This document shows positions 49,701 through 60,840 of a stretch of DNA of 64,000 bases, in pieces. The notes under the pieces were generated by a model. That model was not told where the DNA came from and did not search any database. It saw only the letters and a list, made by a program, of their open reading frames with translations. A program made the position numbers and the translations under genes. Numbering within the stretch: the stretch's first letter is position 1; the number at the start of each line of letters is the position of its first letter. Origin of the DNA: Ptychodera flava (Eukaryota; Hemichordata; Enteropneusta; Ptychoderidae); contig NC_091942.1 of NCBI RefSeq assembly GCF_041260155.1, forward strand, positions 12,305,001 to 12,369,000. The letters are read 5' to 3'.

Positions 49701-52700
49701 TGATACACTACTTGCTACTCTTGAGATTGAACAATTTACTGAGGCTAGAATTGTAGTTCAATTTATATCTGTTCGTTAGCCAACGTGGGGGGTGTAGTTC
49801 ATAAGGGTTACTTTGCACCTGAGTGTGTTTAATTGGAATTATGCATCATTTGTGAGCAAGGTTTCTCAAAAGTGTTCAATGGAGAAGAAAGTGAGATGTT
49901 TACCAGTACTTGTGTTTGCAGCCATGTTTGCAAGTTTTTACGGCATACAACAAAAAATTTCTCACTGTGTTCATGCATACATTCAACACGACAGATCTTT
50001 TAACTGACCTATTTGTATTTCATAAATTTCTTATTAGGTGATAAATCTGCCCGTGATGTCAAATAGATTCGTTTTTAATGCCCTTTGCCGGTGAAAATTA
50101 AAGGCATTTGCCCAAAGTTCATTCAAAATTTGCAGGTGCTTTCAGAGTTGGATAGATGTCATGTGTTAATGCAAAACTGACTTTAACCAAATCCATTAAC
50201 AGCCTGTTCAGTATTACTGCAGTGATTTTTATGGCTTTGACTTCAGAGAAAGGGGCTTGAATTTATTGCTTATAATTAGATACTTGCAGATGTTTTCCAG
50301 ATATAAATAGTTTATTTGATATAATTGAATTAATTTACTTTCATGAGTCAGGGCGGTTGTCCATCAATCAATGAAGAAAATTGAGTAATGAAATAAAGGA
50401 TGTTATATCAGTGTAAAGCTGAAAATTCTCTCGAAAAAATTTCAAAAAACCTGCAAGGAAGAGTCAAGAAAAGTTACAGAAAAAAATGTGTGGTCCCATT
50501 CATAGTGAAATAATTCATTGATAAAAAGTTGAAGGCCAGCTGAGCCTTAGCAATGAATGAGTTATATTTTGTGTCTCGGCATTGAATTCCGATATTCCTG
50601 AAATCTCTATTTGAGGCTTTGGATTACAGAAAATTTGACAATAAGATGAACACTGCATTCATGGATATTTTATCTCGTGTTACAAAAGATGCAAAAAACC
50701 CTTTGAAGTCGACTTATCTTGAAAACAGCTCACCAAACTGACTGGGTTAATGTGAGCTTATGGAATTGTTCCCAAACAAGGTGACTTTGACCTTGGCAGG
50801 TTTTTAGTCACACAGCTCCTGACCATCTAAAGGAAATTTGAACTGGTTATATAATGATACAGGAAATCTGTGAAAAAAGAAAATTTTTCTTATTTTGAAT
50901 GATATGATAGTTTTTCACATGTGTTTAATTTGTTTTTTGGCAAGAAGCAATGACCAGCCTTTCCCGAGATTTTGACCTCTAGACTCAAGCATGTGGATTC
51001 CTAAATTTGTTTGCCGTAATAGGAATTTCCCAGATTGTAGTTGATTGTGATATTGCTCCCAGCAGACTTATGAAATATGCCCCTGAAGTTAAGTTGAAAT
51101 TAGCTTTCCAAATATAGGACATGTACATACCCATGAGTTATGTCCTAACCATAGCAATATAACTGTCCAACACGGCATTCAAATTTCATATCACGTATCG
51201 ATTGAAACAGTATTAATATTGATCACAAGCTTCAATGTATAGATAAATGGAATTAGGTCAGTAGTTTATGTGATAGGGAGAGCAGAACACATTACAGCTC
51301 AAGATAAGGAAACAATATGCAACAAAATATGAAAGATAAATTTTCTTCTCTTGTCGTCAGTTTTATAATTAATTCATGTCTTTATTTATTGATCCATTCA
51401 TTCATTTATTTATGAATTAATAAAGTTATGCAAAATGCGGTGAGACAAGTGAGATTGATTAAACAATATATGCAACTAATAAATGCATTTACCAGTATGT
51501 ACAGGGTAAATTAAATTTGGATTGGGAAAAGAGTATGTTTATACATAAAAGGCAAAATTGCTTTTCATTTATCTACGCATGTACGTCAGCTAATTGGCTA
51601 GCCTTGTATGGAATGGGATGTTGTTTTCATTACTTTTAATAAACATGGAAACTTCGCTGAAGTACCTTGGCAGATAGTTTGACGTTGACCAAGAAATCAT
51701 CTCACGAAAATGCAATCTTAACAGTGCAACCAATAATATTTGATGGGCAAGCTGTTATTGTATTCGTAATGAACACAGGAAACCAAATCTACAGGCATTT
51801 TTCCGTCTCAATTTTTTTTTCTGCCCTGCAACCAATATTACATGCTGTTTTGTATGCAGAACTTAGAAATCCCAAAGAGGAATTGAGTATTTTATGGAGC
51901 CACTGCATTATTTTGTCTGATAGGGAACCACAAATCTATCAGACTTTTATATATGAAAATACTACCCCCAAAAAAGGCAATTATCAGCAAACTACAGCAT
52001 TCCATTACACTTCTTAATCAATGAGAACAACCTTGACATTTCCTTCCTTACACAGCAAGAAATGTTCAAGTGCAAATTTCTAGAGAACAGCCCTATTTTC
52101 AAAGACCTAATTTATCATCACTAAATATTTTTCAAAATTGTCGGCAGGAGTGAAGATTTATAGTGAAGACAAACCTTCTGATACAGATTAAAAGAGCTTT
52201 TCTGGGGGTCTCTATCAGGGAAAAACCATTTTGTTGCAGGGGATTGGGGTGGAGGAAACGGGTACGGCTGCAATTTGTTATTTCTGTTACCGTATAGCGT
52301 ATGCTGAAGCAGTGCAAATCAATCTGCTGGAACAATTTTCTTGTTCTCAAGCCATTACGGTACAAAATCAAATCAATGATTAATTCTCTCCTTCACTCCT
52401 TCACCTACCCAGAATCCTCAAACCCCTTCCCACCCCTGGAAATCATTAAGTTCTCCCCTTATGTACTCTATTCCTAACCCAAACCTAATGACTCCCTAGG
52501 TTACCATTGATTAGTGTGAAATGCTGTCTGTCTGTTTCCACTGATCTTCACTCTTAAATTTTAAGCTTGAATCATCAGCCAGGGTATTATTCCACGGTGC
52601 AGGAGAAGATTTAGAGCTCTCTTCACAAATGCTTTGTGGCTGTTTTTAAAAAAAAATCGTAGACGTACATTAATGATGAGTAAGATGCAAAGATTAGCAG

Positions 52701-55700
52701 AATTAGCTGCAATTTGCCCACTGTTCAATCTGCGATTTAGAACAGCTTACAAGCTTATTAGCTGTTGTGACTGTAATGACTTTAGGAAATACATTATTTA
52801 ATGCAATATACCGGTAGCTTAAAGTTTTTTCTTTCTTGCGTGAATTGGAAAAGTCATATGATGTGAATAACAGAGTAAAGCTCTTCAGTAAAAATGATGA
52901 AAGAATCATAGCCAATAATACTAATAGCTCCATTAAAGGGACTAAGTTGCTCTTTTTTGACCCTTTTGTGATATCAAGAGTACCGGTACATGGAAAGCTT
53001 GCATAAAGTTTCTCAGTGTACAAACTATGACAATAAATAACTGCATTAATGTTAAAAATTACTCTTTTGCTGAATGCAAACAGATGATTTTGTTGGTGAC
53101 CTCTCCCATTCCAACTTGCTTTCCTTCGACAAATAAATATCTCCACAATGTACGGGAAAGCTGCTATCATATATCTACCGGTATATGAAAGGCATCACCA
53201 ATTATTAGGACAGGGTGTGTTTGTACAGTAAGCATGATTGTCAACTATGCAGAGAATTGACAAACAAAGCAGGAACTGCAATGAGACCGTCTGACACGGT
53301 ACAAGTGGATGAAAGCAAATATAAATGGAGTCCTGTCATAAAAACAAAAAGGTGATGTCAGGTGTTGTGAAAGGAGTGAGCATATCCTATGTCACCAGTC
53401 ATGAATATTTGTGAAAAAAGGGCCGATGAACAGTAGTCTCATTTTAAAGACAAAGTTTATTTAATACCTCCAGAGGAGGAAACATGGTCCCAATACATAT
53501 CAAAGAGAAGGACAATTAATATTTACAAAAGAAGAAAAGTTAGATTATGTGTTACAGATAATTGCATTGCATTGCAAGTATCCACACAAGTAGAAAGGTA
53601 GCATCCCTGCCCTTATGTCAAATATGATAAATTATTCATTCTTTGCTTGATGATATTCACCTTTTAAACTCTGTATTCAGTAGCATGGTTTGACATGATA
53701 CATGTAGACAAAGTTCTTCATTAAAGCATATAAATTTAACACCCAAACTGGCAGCTCTTCTGACAAAGAATTTGTCCGGTAATCCAATCATGGGCTTGAT
53801 TTATCCCAGAGTCTTGAGTGGATTAATTGATACACGAGAATTGGGCAGAGTTTTCTGGAGCAAAGTATGAATGAGTTTAACCAACATTCCACCGTTACCT
53901 ACAGTGGCAAGAAAGATGAGATAAAAGGAAAATTCATCGCTAGTGTAATTTGCAGATACAATCAGCCAAACGTGATAGAAATCGAAGAGGATGATTCATT
54001 AGACAGTCTACATTTGATAAAATGCTGGTCAGGCCGTAGAGGCATGCGTAGCGCAAAATTCATATCGATACTTCCATCGTGTACACCAATCCCATTGGAC
54101 TGCAGATACGTTTGTGAACATGGCCTCCTCTTCACTTCCATTGTAAATTTTTCCCATGTCCAATAAAATGAGGAATAAAATGTGACAAAAGGAAATTGTG
54201 TGTAGATCACAATTGAGTGAAATCATGAATTTTTATAGACCCCATCATAAGAGAAATAATGAATGAGAGCGGACAGGTGTATATTATTTCTTATTGAGCG
54301 ATTTTATTGTTCTTTTTGGATGTATCCTGAAGTTGAAAGTAATGAAGTTGTCCTTGACTTGTAACTAAGACATTTCCTACAGTTCAGAAATTATAGATTC
54401 TATCAAAATCAATCCACTCCTGAAGAAACATATTCTCTGCAGCTTTAAGAAATCAATAGATACCATTTTTTTTATCCTAACCAAATCTATATTTCTGTTT
54501 CATTTTTTCACAGAATCCCTTATGTCAATGCTGTTCTTGATAACAAATATTAATTTTGAACTTAATTTAAAGGTAAGTTTCTCTGGTTCCAGTACATATA
54601 TATATTTGACGAAAACAGCTTTTGTCAAAATTTTCTCTCACATTTGGCTTTCTTTATTAGCTCCGCTGTCAGCGACGCGGAGCTTATCAAATAGGTTGAT
54701 TTTCCGTCGTCGTCCGTCGTCGTCGTCCGTCAACAATTGCCTTCTCCTCTAAAACCACGAGTCCAATTGCTTTGAAATTTTATATGCAGTTCACTTGGGG
54801 TGACCTCACTTAAGTTTGTTCAAATTATGGTGAAATGTGCATATTTGTATTTTTGGGGCAATTTTTGGTGTTTTTGGTAAAAAAATCTTCTTCTCTGAAA
54901 CCACTTGTCCAATTGCTTTGAAATTTGATATACAGTTTACTTAGGGTGACTTCAGTCAGATTTGTTCAAATCTTGATGAAAATTGCATATTTGTATTTTT
55001 AAGGCAATTTTTGTCATTTTTGGTGAAAAAATCTTTAAAACTCTTCTTCTTCAAAACTACCAGTCAGATAGCTTTGATATTTGGTACATATGTCTCTAGG
55101 GATGATTTGCTTCAGATTTGTTCAAATTGTGCAGAAATATGCAAATTTGCATTTTTGAGGTAATTTTTGCCATTTTTGGTCAAAAAATGTGTATTTCCAA
55201 AATTACTCATCTGATAGCTTTGAAATTTGGTATACAGGTTCCCATCGATAAACTCAATGATATTTATTGAAATTATGATGAAATCTGCAGTTTTGTATTT
55301 TTGGGGCAATTTTTTCCATTTTGGTCAAAAAATGTGTATTTCCAAAACTACTCATCTGATAGCTTTGCAATTTGATATACAGGTTCCTACAGATCACCTT
55401 AATGATAATTGTTGAAATTATGATGAAATCTGCAATTTTGTAATTTTGGGGCAATTTTTGCCATTTTTGGTCAAAAAATGTGTTTCTCAAAAAGTACTGG
55501 TCTGATAGCTTTGAAATTTGGTATACAGGTTTCTACTAATGAGCCAAGTAATATATATTGAATTTCTAATGAAATCTGTAATTTTGTATTTTTGGGGCAA
55601 CTTTTGCCATTTTTGGTCAAAAAATGTGTATTTCCAAAACTACTAATCTGATTGAAATTTGGTATAGAGGTTTCTATAGATGAACTAAATGATATTTATT

Positions 55701-57756
55701 GAAATAATGATGAAATCTGGAATTTTAAATTTTTTGGGTAATTTTTCCCATTTTTGGTCAAAAAATGTGTTTCTCAAAAAGTACTGGTCTAACAGCTTTG
55801 AAATTTGGAATACAGGTTTCTACAGATGAACTAAATTTGATCTTTTGAAATTATGATGAAATCTGCAATCTTTGTTTTTGGGGGCAATTGTTGCCATTTT
55901 TTGTCAGAAAATTTTATTCTCAAAAAACTACTCATCAGATAGAGAGATGATTCGATGTGATATATTCAAAGTATGATGAAATCTTCAATCGTGTATATTT
56001 GCAGCTTATTTTAGCCACTTTTTTCTGGCCATAGCATTGAGCTATCAAAGATTTCCACCTTCTCCATTAATATGTGTCAAAAATAGTTATTCTCTACATA
56101 AACACAGTTGAGCTATATCGGCCGCTAGGTCGCTTGTCATGATTCAACCAATGCCTTTTTCCAGCTTTGACGAGAAAATAAAAATTCCAATACCCTCAGA
56201 TTCCAATCTGCATAAGTCCAACCTTTCAAATAACATTTTTTTCAAAAAAACATAAAGTCCATGAAGTTTGTCGCTATGTACAACAAGAGGGTCTACTTGA
56301 GCAAGACTGGTTGTCACAGTTCACAAATATATTCCATCTGTGTTTCCAAGACAACACGTGATATTCTGCAAATACCAGTATAACCTTTCTGTTTTCCATT
56401 AATTTAATTTGCACAGTCTTATTATTTAATTTGATTACAAAATTTTGAATTGATTTCATAGTCGATCCGTTCCAAGGATTTCCCCTTTGACTGACTGACC
56501 ATCATATGAAAGGTCTGGATATTCGAACAGAAAAAAATGTCATGCTTAAAAGGACCAGAAGCTGTAACTTTTGATTTTTTTTTTCTGTGTTCTACTTCCT
56601 AAAGCATGTCAAGATACACAGTATTCAGCGTGTTGACCCTGTACATGCATTCTGCATTGTTATTGTTGACGAGAGAATTCTGCTCTTGACAAGAATGCAA
56701 ATGTAAACTGTTACAGTATATTTTTTTTACATGTATACACACTGTGTCGACAAAATATGGGTGTGTCACCAGAACTAGTTAAAATTGGAAACAGAAAAGT
56801 GAAAAAATCATCAGAAGACACAGCTAACTATACTGGCCCTTTAACCACTGAGAAAGTTAAAAGTTAAACATGACAATACTCATTTTGCATCATATTTTGC
56901 TCGATGCATCTGACCTCTGTTGACCTCTGTCATCAAGGCACCTTCCTTTCATCAGGAACTTCGCCCATTTTCAATTATGCTCGGTGCATTCAGTCTAATC
57001 TTGCCGTCTGACAAAGCAGGGACTCCTTCATGAGTACTAAATGAGTGGTGTGGAATTAATCGTTGCCTCCTCAACCACAGACTTAGCTAAATGTTGCTAG
57101 AAGGAACCTCTCTTTTCTGAAGTACCTCCGTCAACCCATTAGTCTACTCAGTTGCTACTTTTGCTCCTTAATGCCATTTCGGAAATATGTCTGCTGAGAT
57201 CGAGTGTTTGTTTTTACGTCTACCCTGCAGAGATGACAAATTTGCTCAAAAAGAGACTAGAAGGAAATGAAATATTAAACAGAAAGTAAACAGAGACGTT
57301 TGCTTGAAGAATTTCTAGAAGAATCATACGATTTTCATGCCTTAAATATTTCATCTACTCATGATTTATTACAAGTCTATAAAAAATCCTAGGCAACAAA
57401 TTATGAGTAAACCCAGTCATGCAAATATCATGTGGATTTGATATTTATCTAAGATATTCGTTCATGTTAACGTATAGAGACCAATAGGTTACAGAAACTC
57501 TTTGTTTGCAAAGAGTTCTTAAAATTGATTGACCCAGTCTGATCAAACAAAAATACCATTTTATGGTTTGAGAAAATTCAAGGAATTCCATAATTTTCGA
57601 TTCCAGAATGCTAGCTTCCTGGACGAGAGCTGGCAGATCCCTGTGTACAAACATTACGAATTGGTTCCGTGTAAAGACCTAGGCGTCATAGTGCGACATG
57701 TGAAAGGCAGAGTTATGGTCGCGGACGTCAAACCAGGAAGCGTAGCCGGTGAAGAT
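31788..57756 (+). CDS. RUN domain protein followed by a PDZ-like segment (3' end not found in window)
   Basis: Eight exons join in frame: 31788-31824, 39425-39532, 40838-40919, 43113-43164, 47383-47490, 48869-48917, 54514-54572 and 57607-57756 (645 nt, 215 codons, ending at a phase-0 donor). Residues about 15-165 look like a RUN domain: CENLENILRKGLK, then LFGLNKRDFWCWVEAL, a GRGRCFLRIALVKK helix, and ESLMSMLFLITNINFEL, matching the helix pattern of SNX29/RUFY-type RUN domains. RUN domains typically bind Rab/Rap GTPases or kinesins in vesicle transport. Exon 8 reads YELVPCKDLGVIVRHVKG and then VMVADVKPGSVAGED, which resembles the first half of a PDZ domain, with DLGVIV as the carboxylate-binding loop. 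I know of no named vertebrate RUN-PDZ protein, so no symbol is given. The C-terminus presumably lies downstream. Confidence 0.82.
32936..33045. repeat. Hairpin MITE
   Basis: Imperfect inverted arms of about 50 bp: AGACTGGAAGATCCGTCGCT on the left and AGCGACAGATCTTTCAGTCT on the right, around a short purine-rich loop. No clear target duplication. Confidence 0.65.
36633..36985. repeat. MITE family A, degenerate copy
   Basis: Antisense to the 288-645 copy. Recognisable blocks are CTTTCATCAAGGAAACTT, ACCAATATTTGAAA and AAAATGGCTGCTATACC. It is interrupted by an ATA/TAA-rich repeat near 36820-36855. The termini are eroded, so the ends are approximate. Confidence 0.55.
38030..38330. repeat. MITE family A, partial copy
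   Basis: Starts near TGAGGTAGTATGCCCC and contains CTTTCAACCATTCTCG and ACCAATATTTGAAATT, in the same order as other antisense family A copies. The far terminus is lost. Confidence 0.55.
39533..40837 (+). other. RUN gene intron 2
   Basis: GT-AG intron, phase 1. No repeat or nested gene recognised. The overlapping minus-strand frames at 40395-40787 show no domain. Confidence 0.75.
41505..42000 (+). repeat. Short copy of the ~146-bp tandem repeat
   Basis: Starts with CAGCGATCTGGAGCTTATCAA, a GTCTGTCTGTCTGTC stretch and CAATAATTGACGTC. About three units follow, marked by GATTGCTTTGAAAT (unit marks near 41630, 41771 and 41898). Order and sequence match the larger array at 54659-56060, so both derive from one dispersed element. 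Confidence 0.7.
42873..43050. repeat. MITE family C, partial copy
   Basis: GATGCATCAAGTCAACATAG through CTTTCATCAATCACCAA to GTTCCGATGACTCC matches the interior and right part of 29223-29455. The TTAA termini are diverged (CCCTTTAA remains near 43042). It ends about 65 bp before exon 4 of the RUN gene. Confidence 0.65.
43560..43850. repeat. MITE family D, partial copy
   Basis: CCCAAAGCATGTTGAAACACC, TTGCATTGTTATTCTGGACG and the terminal AAAGTTACAGCTACTGGCCCT match 56546-56844. The left terminus is unclear. Confidence 0.55.
44791..45110. repeat. MITE family A, partial copy
   Basis: Starts TTAAGGTAGAATGTACC like the 288-645 copy and retains CAGGTTCTCAAATTTTTAC and GAAAGAGAATGGTTTAAAG. The right terminus is diverged after TTCAAGGGCGCAGACG. 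Confidence 0.65.
45945..46139. repeat. MITE family D, shortened copy
   Basis: Begins AAAGGGCCAGTAAT and contains CAAGAATTGCAATGTAG and GAGTTGACTACCTGAATAC. It ends CATCTACTGGCTATTTAA with TTAA at 46136-46139. Confidence 0.5.
47491..48868 (+). other. RUN gene intron 5
   Basis: Phase-0 GT-AG intron (GTAAGA donor, TCTCGCAG acceptor). A family A MITE occupies 47732-48134. The remainder is unremarkable. Confidence 0.8.
47732..48134. repeat. TTAA-flanked MITE, family A (antisense copy with microsatellite)
   Basis: Starts TTAAGGTAGTCCGAGCC and ends near CTAACTTAA, with TTAA at both limits. It contains TCTTTCAAAATGAAGAATAG, GGGGTCACTGTGCAAAG and AAAATGGCTGTCATCCC in antisense family order. A poly-C run followed by CA repeats (about 48027-48065) has expanded inside it. 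Confidence 0.7.
48918..54513 (+). other. RUN gene intron 6 (5.6 kb)
   Basis: GT-AG intron, phase 1. Largely unique AT-rich sequence. The longest open frames (51667-52017 plus, 52703-53170 minus, 53867-54166 plus) lack domains and flanking splice logic and are treated as chance. No repeat family was recognised. Confidence 0.7.
54659..56060 (+). repeat. Tandem repeat array, period about 146 bp
   Basis: A GC-richer head (CTCCGCTGTCAGCGACGCGG, with CGTCGTCGTCCGTC) is followed by about nine diverged units. Each contains CTGATAGCTTTGAAATTTGG, then TATACAGG, a GATGAAATCTGCAATTTTG block and GCCATTTTTGGTCAAAAAA. The motif GCTTTG starts at 54769, 54915, 55071, 55217, 55362, 55508, about 55649 and 55795, giving spacings of 141-156 bp, mostly 145-146. 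Minus-strand open frames across it are by-products of the repeat. Confidence 0.85.
56546..56844. repeat. TTAA-flanked MITE, family D
   Basis: TTAAAAGGACCAGAAGCTG at the left and ATACTGGCCCTTTAA at the right, with TTAA at each end. The interior has AAGCATGTCAAGATACAC, GCATTGTTATTGTTGACG and CACTGTGTCGACAAAATATG. Relatives lie at about 43560, 45945 and 60633 and, as a short fragment, near 20030-20065. The terminal AGCTGTAAC / GTTACAGCT inverted motif is clearest when copies are compared. Confidence 0.65.
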
Positions 57757-58260
57757 GTAAGTGCAGTATTTGCAATCTAAATTAAAAATACACAGTTACG
57801 TGTTTTTCCGCAACTCCATGGCAGCCCTGCTAATAGAAGTAGGTTATACTTTGTTAGAACAGTAATATCAAAGTTTTGATGAAGATATATAAATGCATTG
57901 GGTTTTGCATGTGTGCATGTATTTATGACAATTATCTACCATTGTAAACATAATTATGATAATGACCTGTAAAGGCCTGTGTGCGTACTAGTGTCTTTTT
58001 GGCATTGGTATATGATATGATATTATTCTTGCTGGAAGGTTATTATTCTTGCAAATGTATCATACCTTACCGATATCATTCTCATGTCGAGTGCAAAAAA
58101 AAATGATCAGATTTGAGTTTATGTAGGACAAATTCTGACAACTTAGTTATATTAGTGATTTAATTATCATCCCTGGAAAAGAAAGATGAGATAAGCTTGG
58201 AGTGGTTTCATAATGAATACTTTTGAAAATTCTTTAAAGTGAGAATGCATACATTTAGGT

Positions 58261-58460
58261 ATATGCAAAATGTACTTATTGTGTGTAAAATTTGAGCCAA
58301 AATTGGCAAAATGTACTCCCTATATATGTAAAATTTGAGCCAATTGTATGCAAAATGTACCTCAATTTTTTGTATAATTTGAGCCAATTTTATTCAAAAT
58401 ATATTCCTACTATATGTAAACTTTGAGCCTATTTTATGCCAAATTTGCTCCAATTCATTG
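58261..58460. repeat. Minisatellite, period about 44 bp
   Basis: About four tandem diverged units, each with GCAAAATGTAC-like and GTAAAATTTGAGCC motifs. TTTGAGCC starts at 58291, 58334, 58378 and 58422 (spacings 43, 44, 44). Non-coding. Confidence 0.8.
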
Positions 58461-60632
58461 TGCGGATAACATAGACTACTAGGTTCACACAGTTTCTGTT
58501 CAGACATGATCGCAATGAAAAAATAAGCTGGCATAACTTTGACTCTATGTGACCTCTATGTGACCAACCTTTCAAAGTTCAAAGTGGCAGGCTTGGAAAA
58601 CATCACAATATTTGTACTGTTCACACTCATGCTTTTCATATGCGTTTTGCAAATGAGAAGGGCTGATATGACCGCCACTGACTATTTTAACTATCAGATA
58701 CAACTTCAGCATATCTGTAGAGAGCATGCGGGCCAGAATCAGATACTTGGGCAAAATAATCAGTGTGGCGTTTTTAAAGACATTGATAACACGAGCGTCT
58801 CTCAGTTGTATAAACACACTGAATCTGGCGACATGGTCTCATTTGCAGAGCTAAACTTTATGTTAAAAATTCATTCTTACTGTACATAGGATGATAAGGA
58901 CTGGATTGAAGACGTCCCACAAATGTAAACTTGACAATCAAACCATAAGCTTAGACCCCATGAAAGGTCTATGATCAAACTTGGCAATCATCTGGGACAA
59001 TGTACGGCGTTCACACACAGAAATCTGGGCCAACTGGGATTTTAAGTTGGCCCTAGAACCCCTTCCCGATCAGGGCAAAATTGGTACGATGCTGGACTGA
59101 TTCCGAGCATTCAGACAGCATTTATAACACTGACGTAAAAGTTCGGCAGCGTAACTTTGTTTGTGTGAAGTGGGTTAAGTCATCTCCTATTTTTGAGCCA
59201 TTGATTGGTTAAATGTACACCATTTGTTCAAAAAGTGGCCACCTTGTCCAGTCTGCTGACAGACATTGTGTACCATATTTACAATAAATACTTACAAGAT
59301 TAAACAAGAAAATCTCATTCAGTCACTTAAAAATATTCTCTGCTTCTCTTTTGCATAAAAATAGAGATCATTCCCGGAATTCTCTTTTACTTTTAATAGC
59401 AAAGCATTAAATTCTCTCATGGGGAATATGCAACAACACACACATATCAACCCTTTCCTTATTGCCACCAATAAATAGTGTTTCTGTCCAAAGGATAATC
59501 TTTGTAGACATTAGTCCTGAAACTAAAAATATGTCAGGACATCTCAGTTTCTCTGAAAGCTATGCAGTGTTAATGCCAGTGATCTGAGTTCATTTTTGGT
59601 CATTTGTTTGAAATAACGAGGAAATGTTTGGCAGTTTTTTGGCAAGTTGATAAATCAATATATCCATCATCGAATGCCTAGTGGTCATCATTACATTTTG
59701 CAGATGGTAACAGTATCTTACTCATGTTAGGCATTTTTATGCTTCAAATATTAATAAAACATCATTCCTTTTCCGTCATATATCTACCATCATAATTGAG
59801 TAAGGCAAAATTGCCATACCTCTCCAAGAAAGAATCTTACTGTACAATTTGTCAAGAAATAGATGTGATGAAGATAAACTTGTTGGGTACTTTTTCTGTT
59901 CGATTACCAAGGTAATGGCTATTGGCCAAATCAATATGTATTACCTTCAGTTTAGATATAATCATCACAAAGCGTCATAATAAACAAACATCCTGTGTAA
60001 GATAAACAGAATTTTAAATAGGGCAATGCAACCAGTATTTTCTGCCATCAAATTTTTTTATGTGAGAAGTGATGTGTTGTCTGGTGGTGTCACAGCAACC
60101 GATATCAATCATAAAGATGGTGTAAGGTATGACGTGTATACGGTAACCAACAAATGAATCCAAGGTGTGCCCTTTGAGAGACGATTAATCTCATCAAGAC
60201 TGTTTATTTGAACCTGCCATTTACAAATAATGACTTGACTTTTCTGCTTTACGTGGACATAATTTTCTATTGTGCAAATTACCTGTAGTCTACATGTATG
60301 TTTATCACAAAATAAGTACGACCCTCATTGTTGATTGAAATAATGGCTTTCTTTTCATTTCTGTGCTTGTTTCCATGACAACTATCAATAATATCAAAAA
60401 AGATATAGATTTTTTGATATTGGGTATTTTCCATTTTTCCTCTTTCCTGAATTACAACTACACACTAAGCCTCACTTGATACATCAATTTCAAAAATGAG
60501 CATCTGTCAAGTCTTCTCTGAATCACAAAATATGAAATTTTATTGTAGTGTTTTGTACAAATGGACTATAAATTATATTATAGGAAATTTAGCAACTGAA
60601 TAAATAGCATTGTTGATATCAAAGTTACTTAA

Positions 60633-60840
60633 TTAAAGGGACAGTAGCTGTAACTTATGATGATTTTTCCATCATTGGTACTTTTGTTTTGGATGTCAAC
60701 TACAAGTTCTTGTTCTACTCCCCAAAGCGTGTTTAAACACCCGCAATTTAGCTTGTCAACATTACAGCTATACAATACTACCGATATCCCAAATAACAAA
60801 TTTTGTCATCTGAAATGCAAGTTCCTACTCTCTTCTGGAA
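60633..60840. repeat. MITE family D, truncated copy
   Basis: TTAAAGGGACAGTAGCTG at the left is the cleanest family D terminus in the window. CCCCAAAGCGTGTTTAAACACC follows. The right terminus is absent or unrecognisable. Confidence 0.55.

Larger units (their letters stand above)
54573..57606 (+). other. RUN gene intron 7
   Basis: Phase-0 GT-AG intron (GTAAGT donor, TTCCAG acceptor). It holds the ~146-bp tandem array (54659-56060) and a family D MITE (56546-56844). 56850-57600 shows nothing recognisable. Confidence 0.8.

Noticed and set aside
51667..52017. 116-codon open frame on the plus strand
   Set aside because: Begins at a non-ATG codon, no domain match by eye, intronic.
52703..53170. 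155-codon open frame on the minus strand
   Set aside because: No recognisable domain, odd composition, no fitting splice context, and inside a RUN gene intron; likely chance in AT-rich DNA.
53867..54166. 99-codon plus-strand frame with overlapping minus frames
   Set aside because: Open on both strands over the same bases and without motifs; treated as chance.
55112..55490. Two minus-strand frames with similar proteins
   Set aside because: They are translations of neighbouring units of the 146-bp tandem array.
58539..58889. 116-codon frame with one hydrophobic segment
   Set aside because: Looked like a possible small membrane protein, but has no family resemblance, no promoter or splice support, and sits where an intron is expected.
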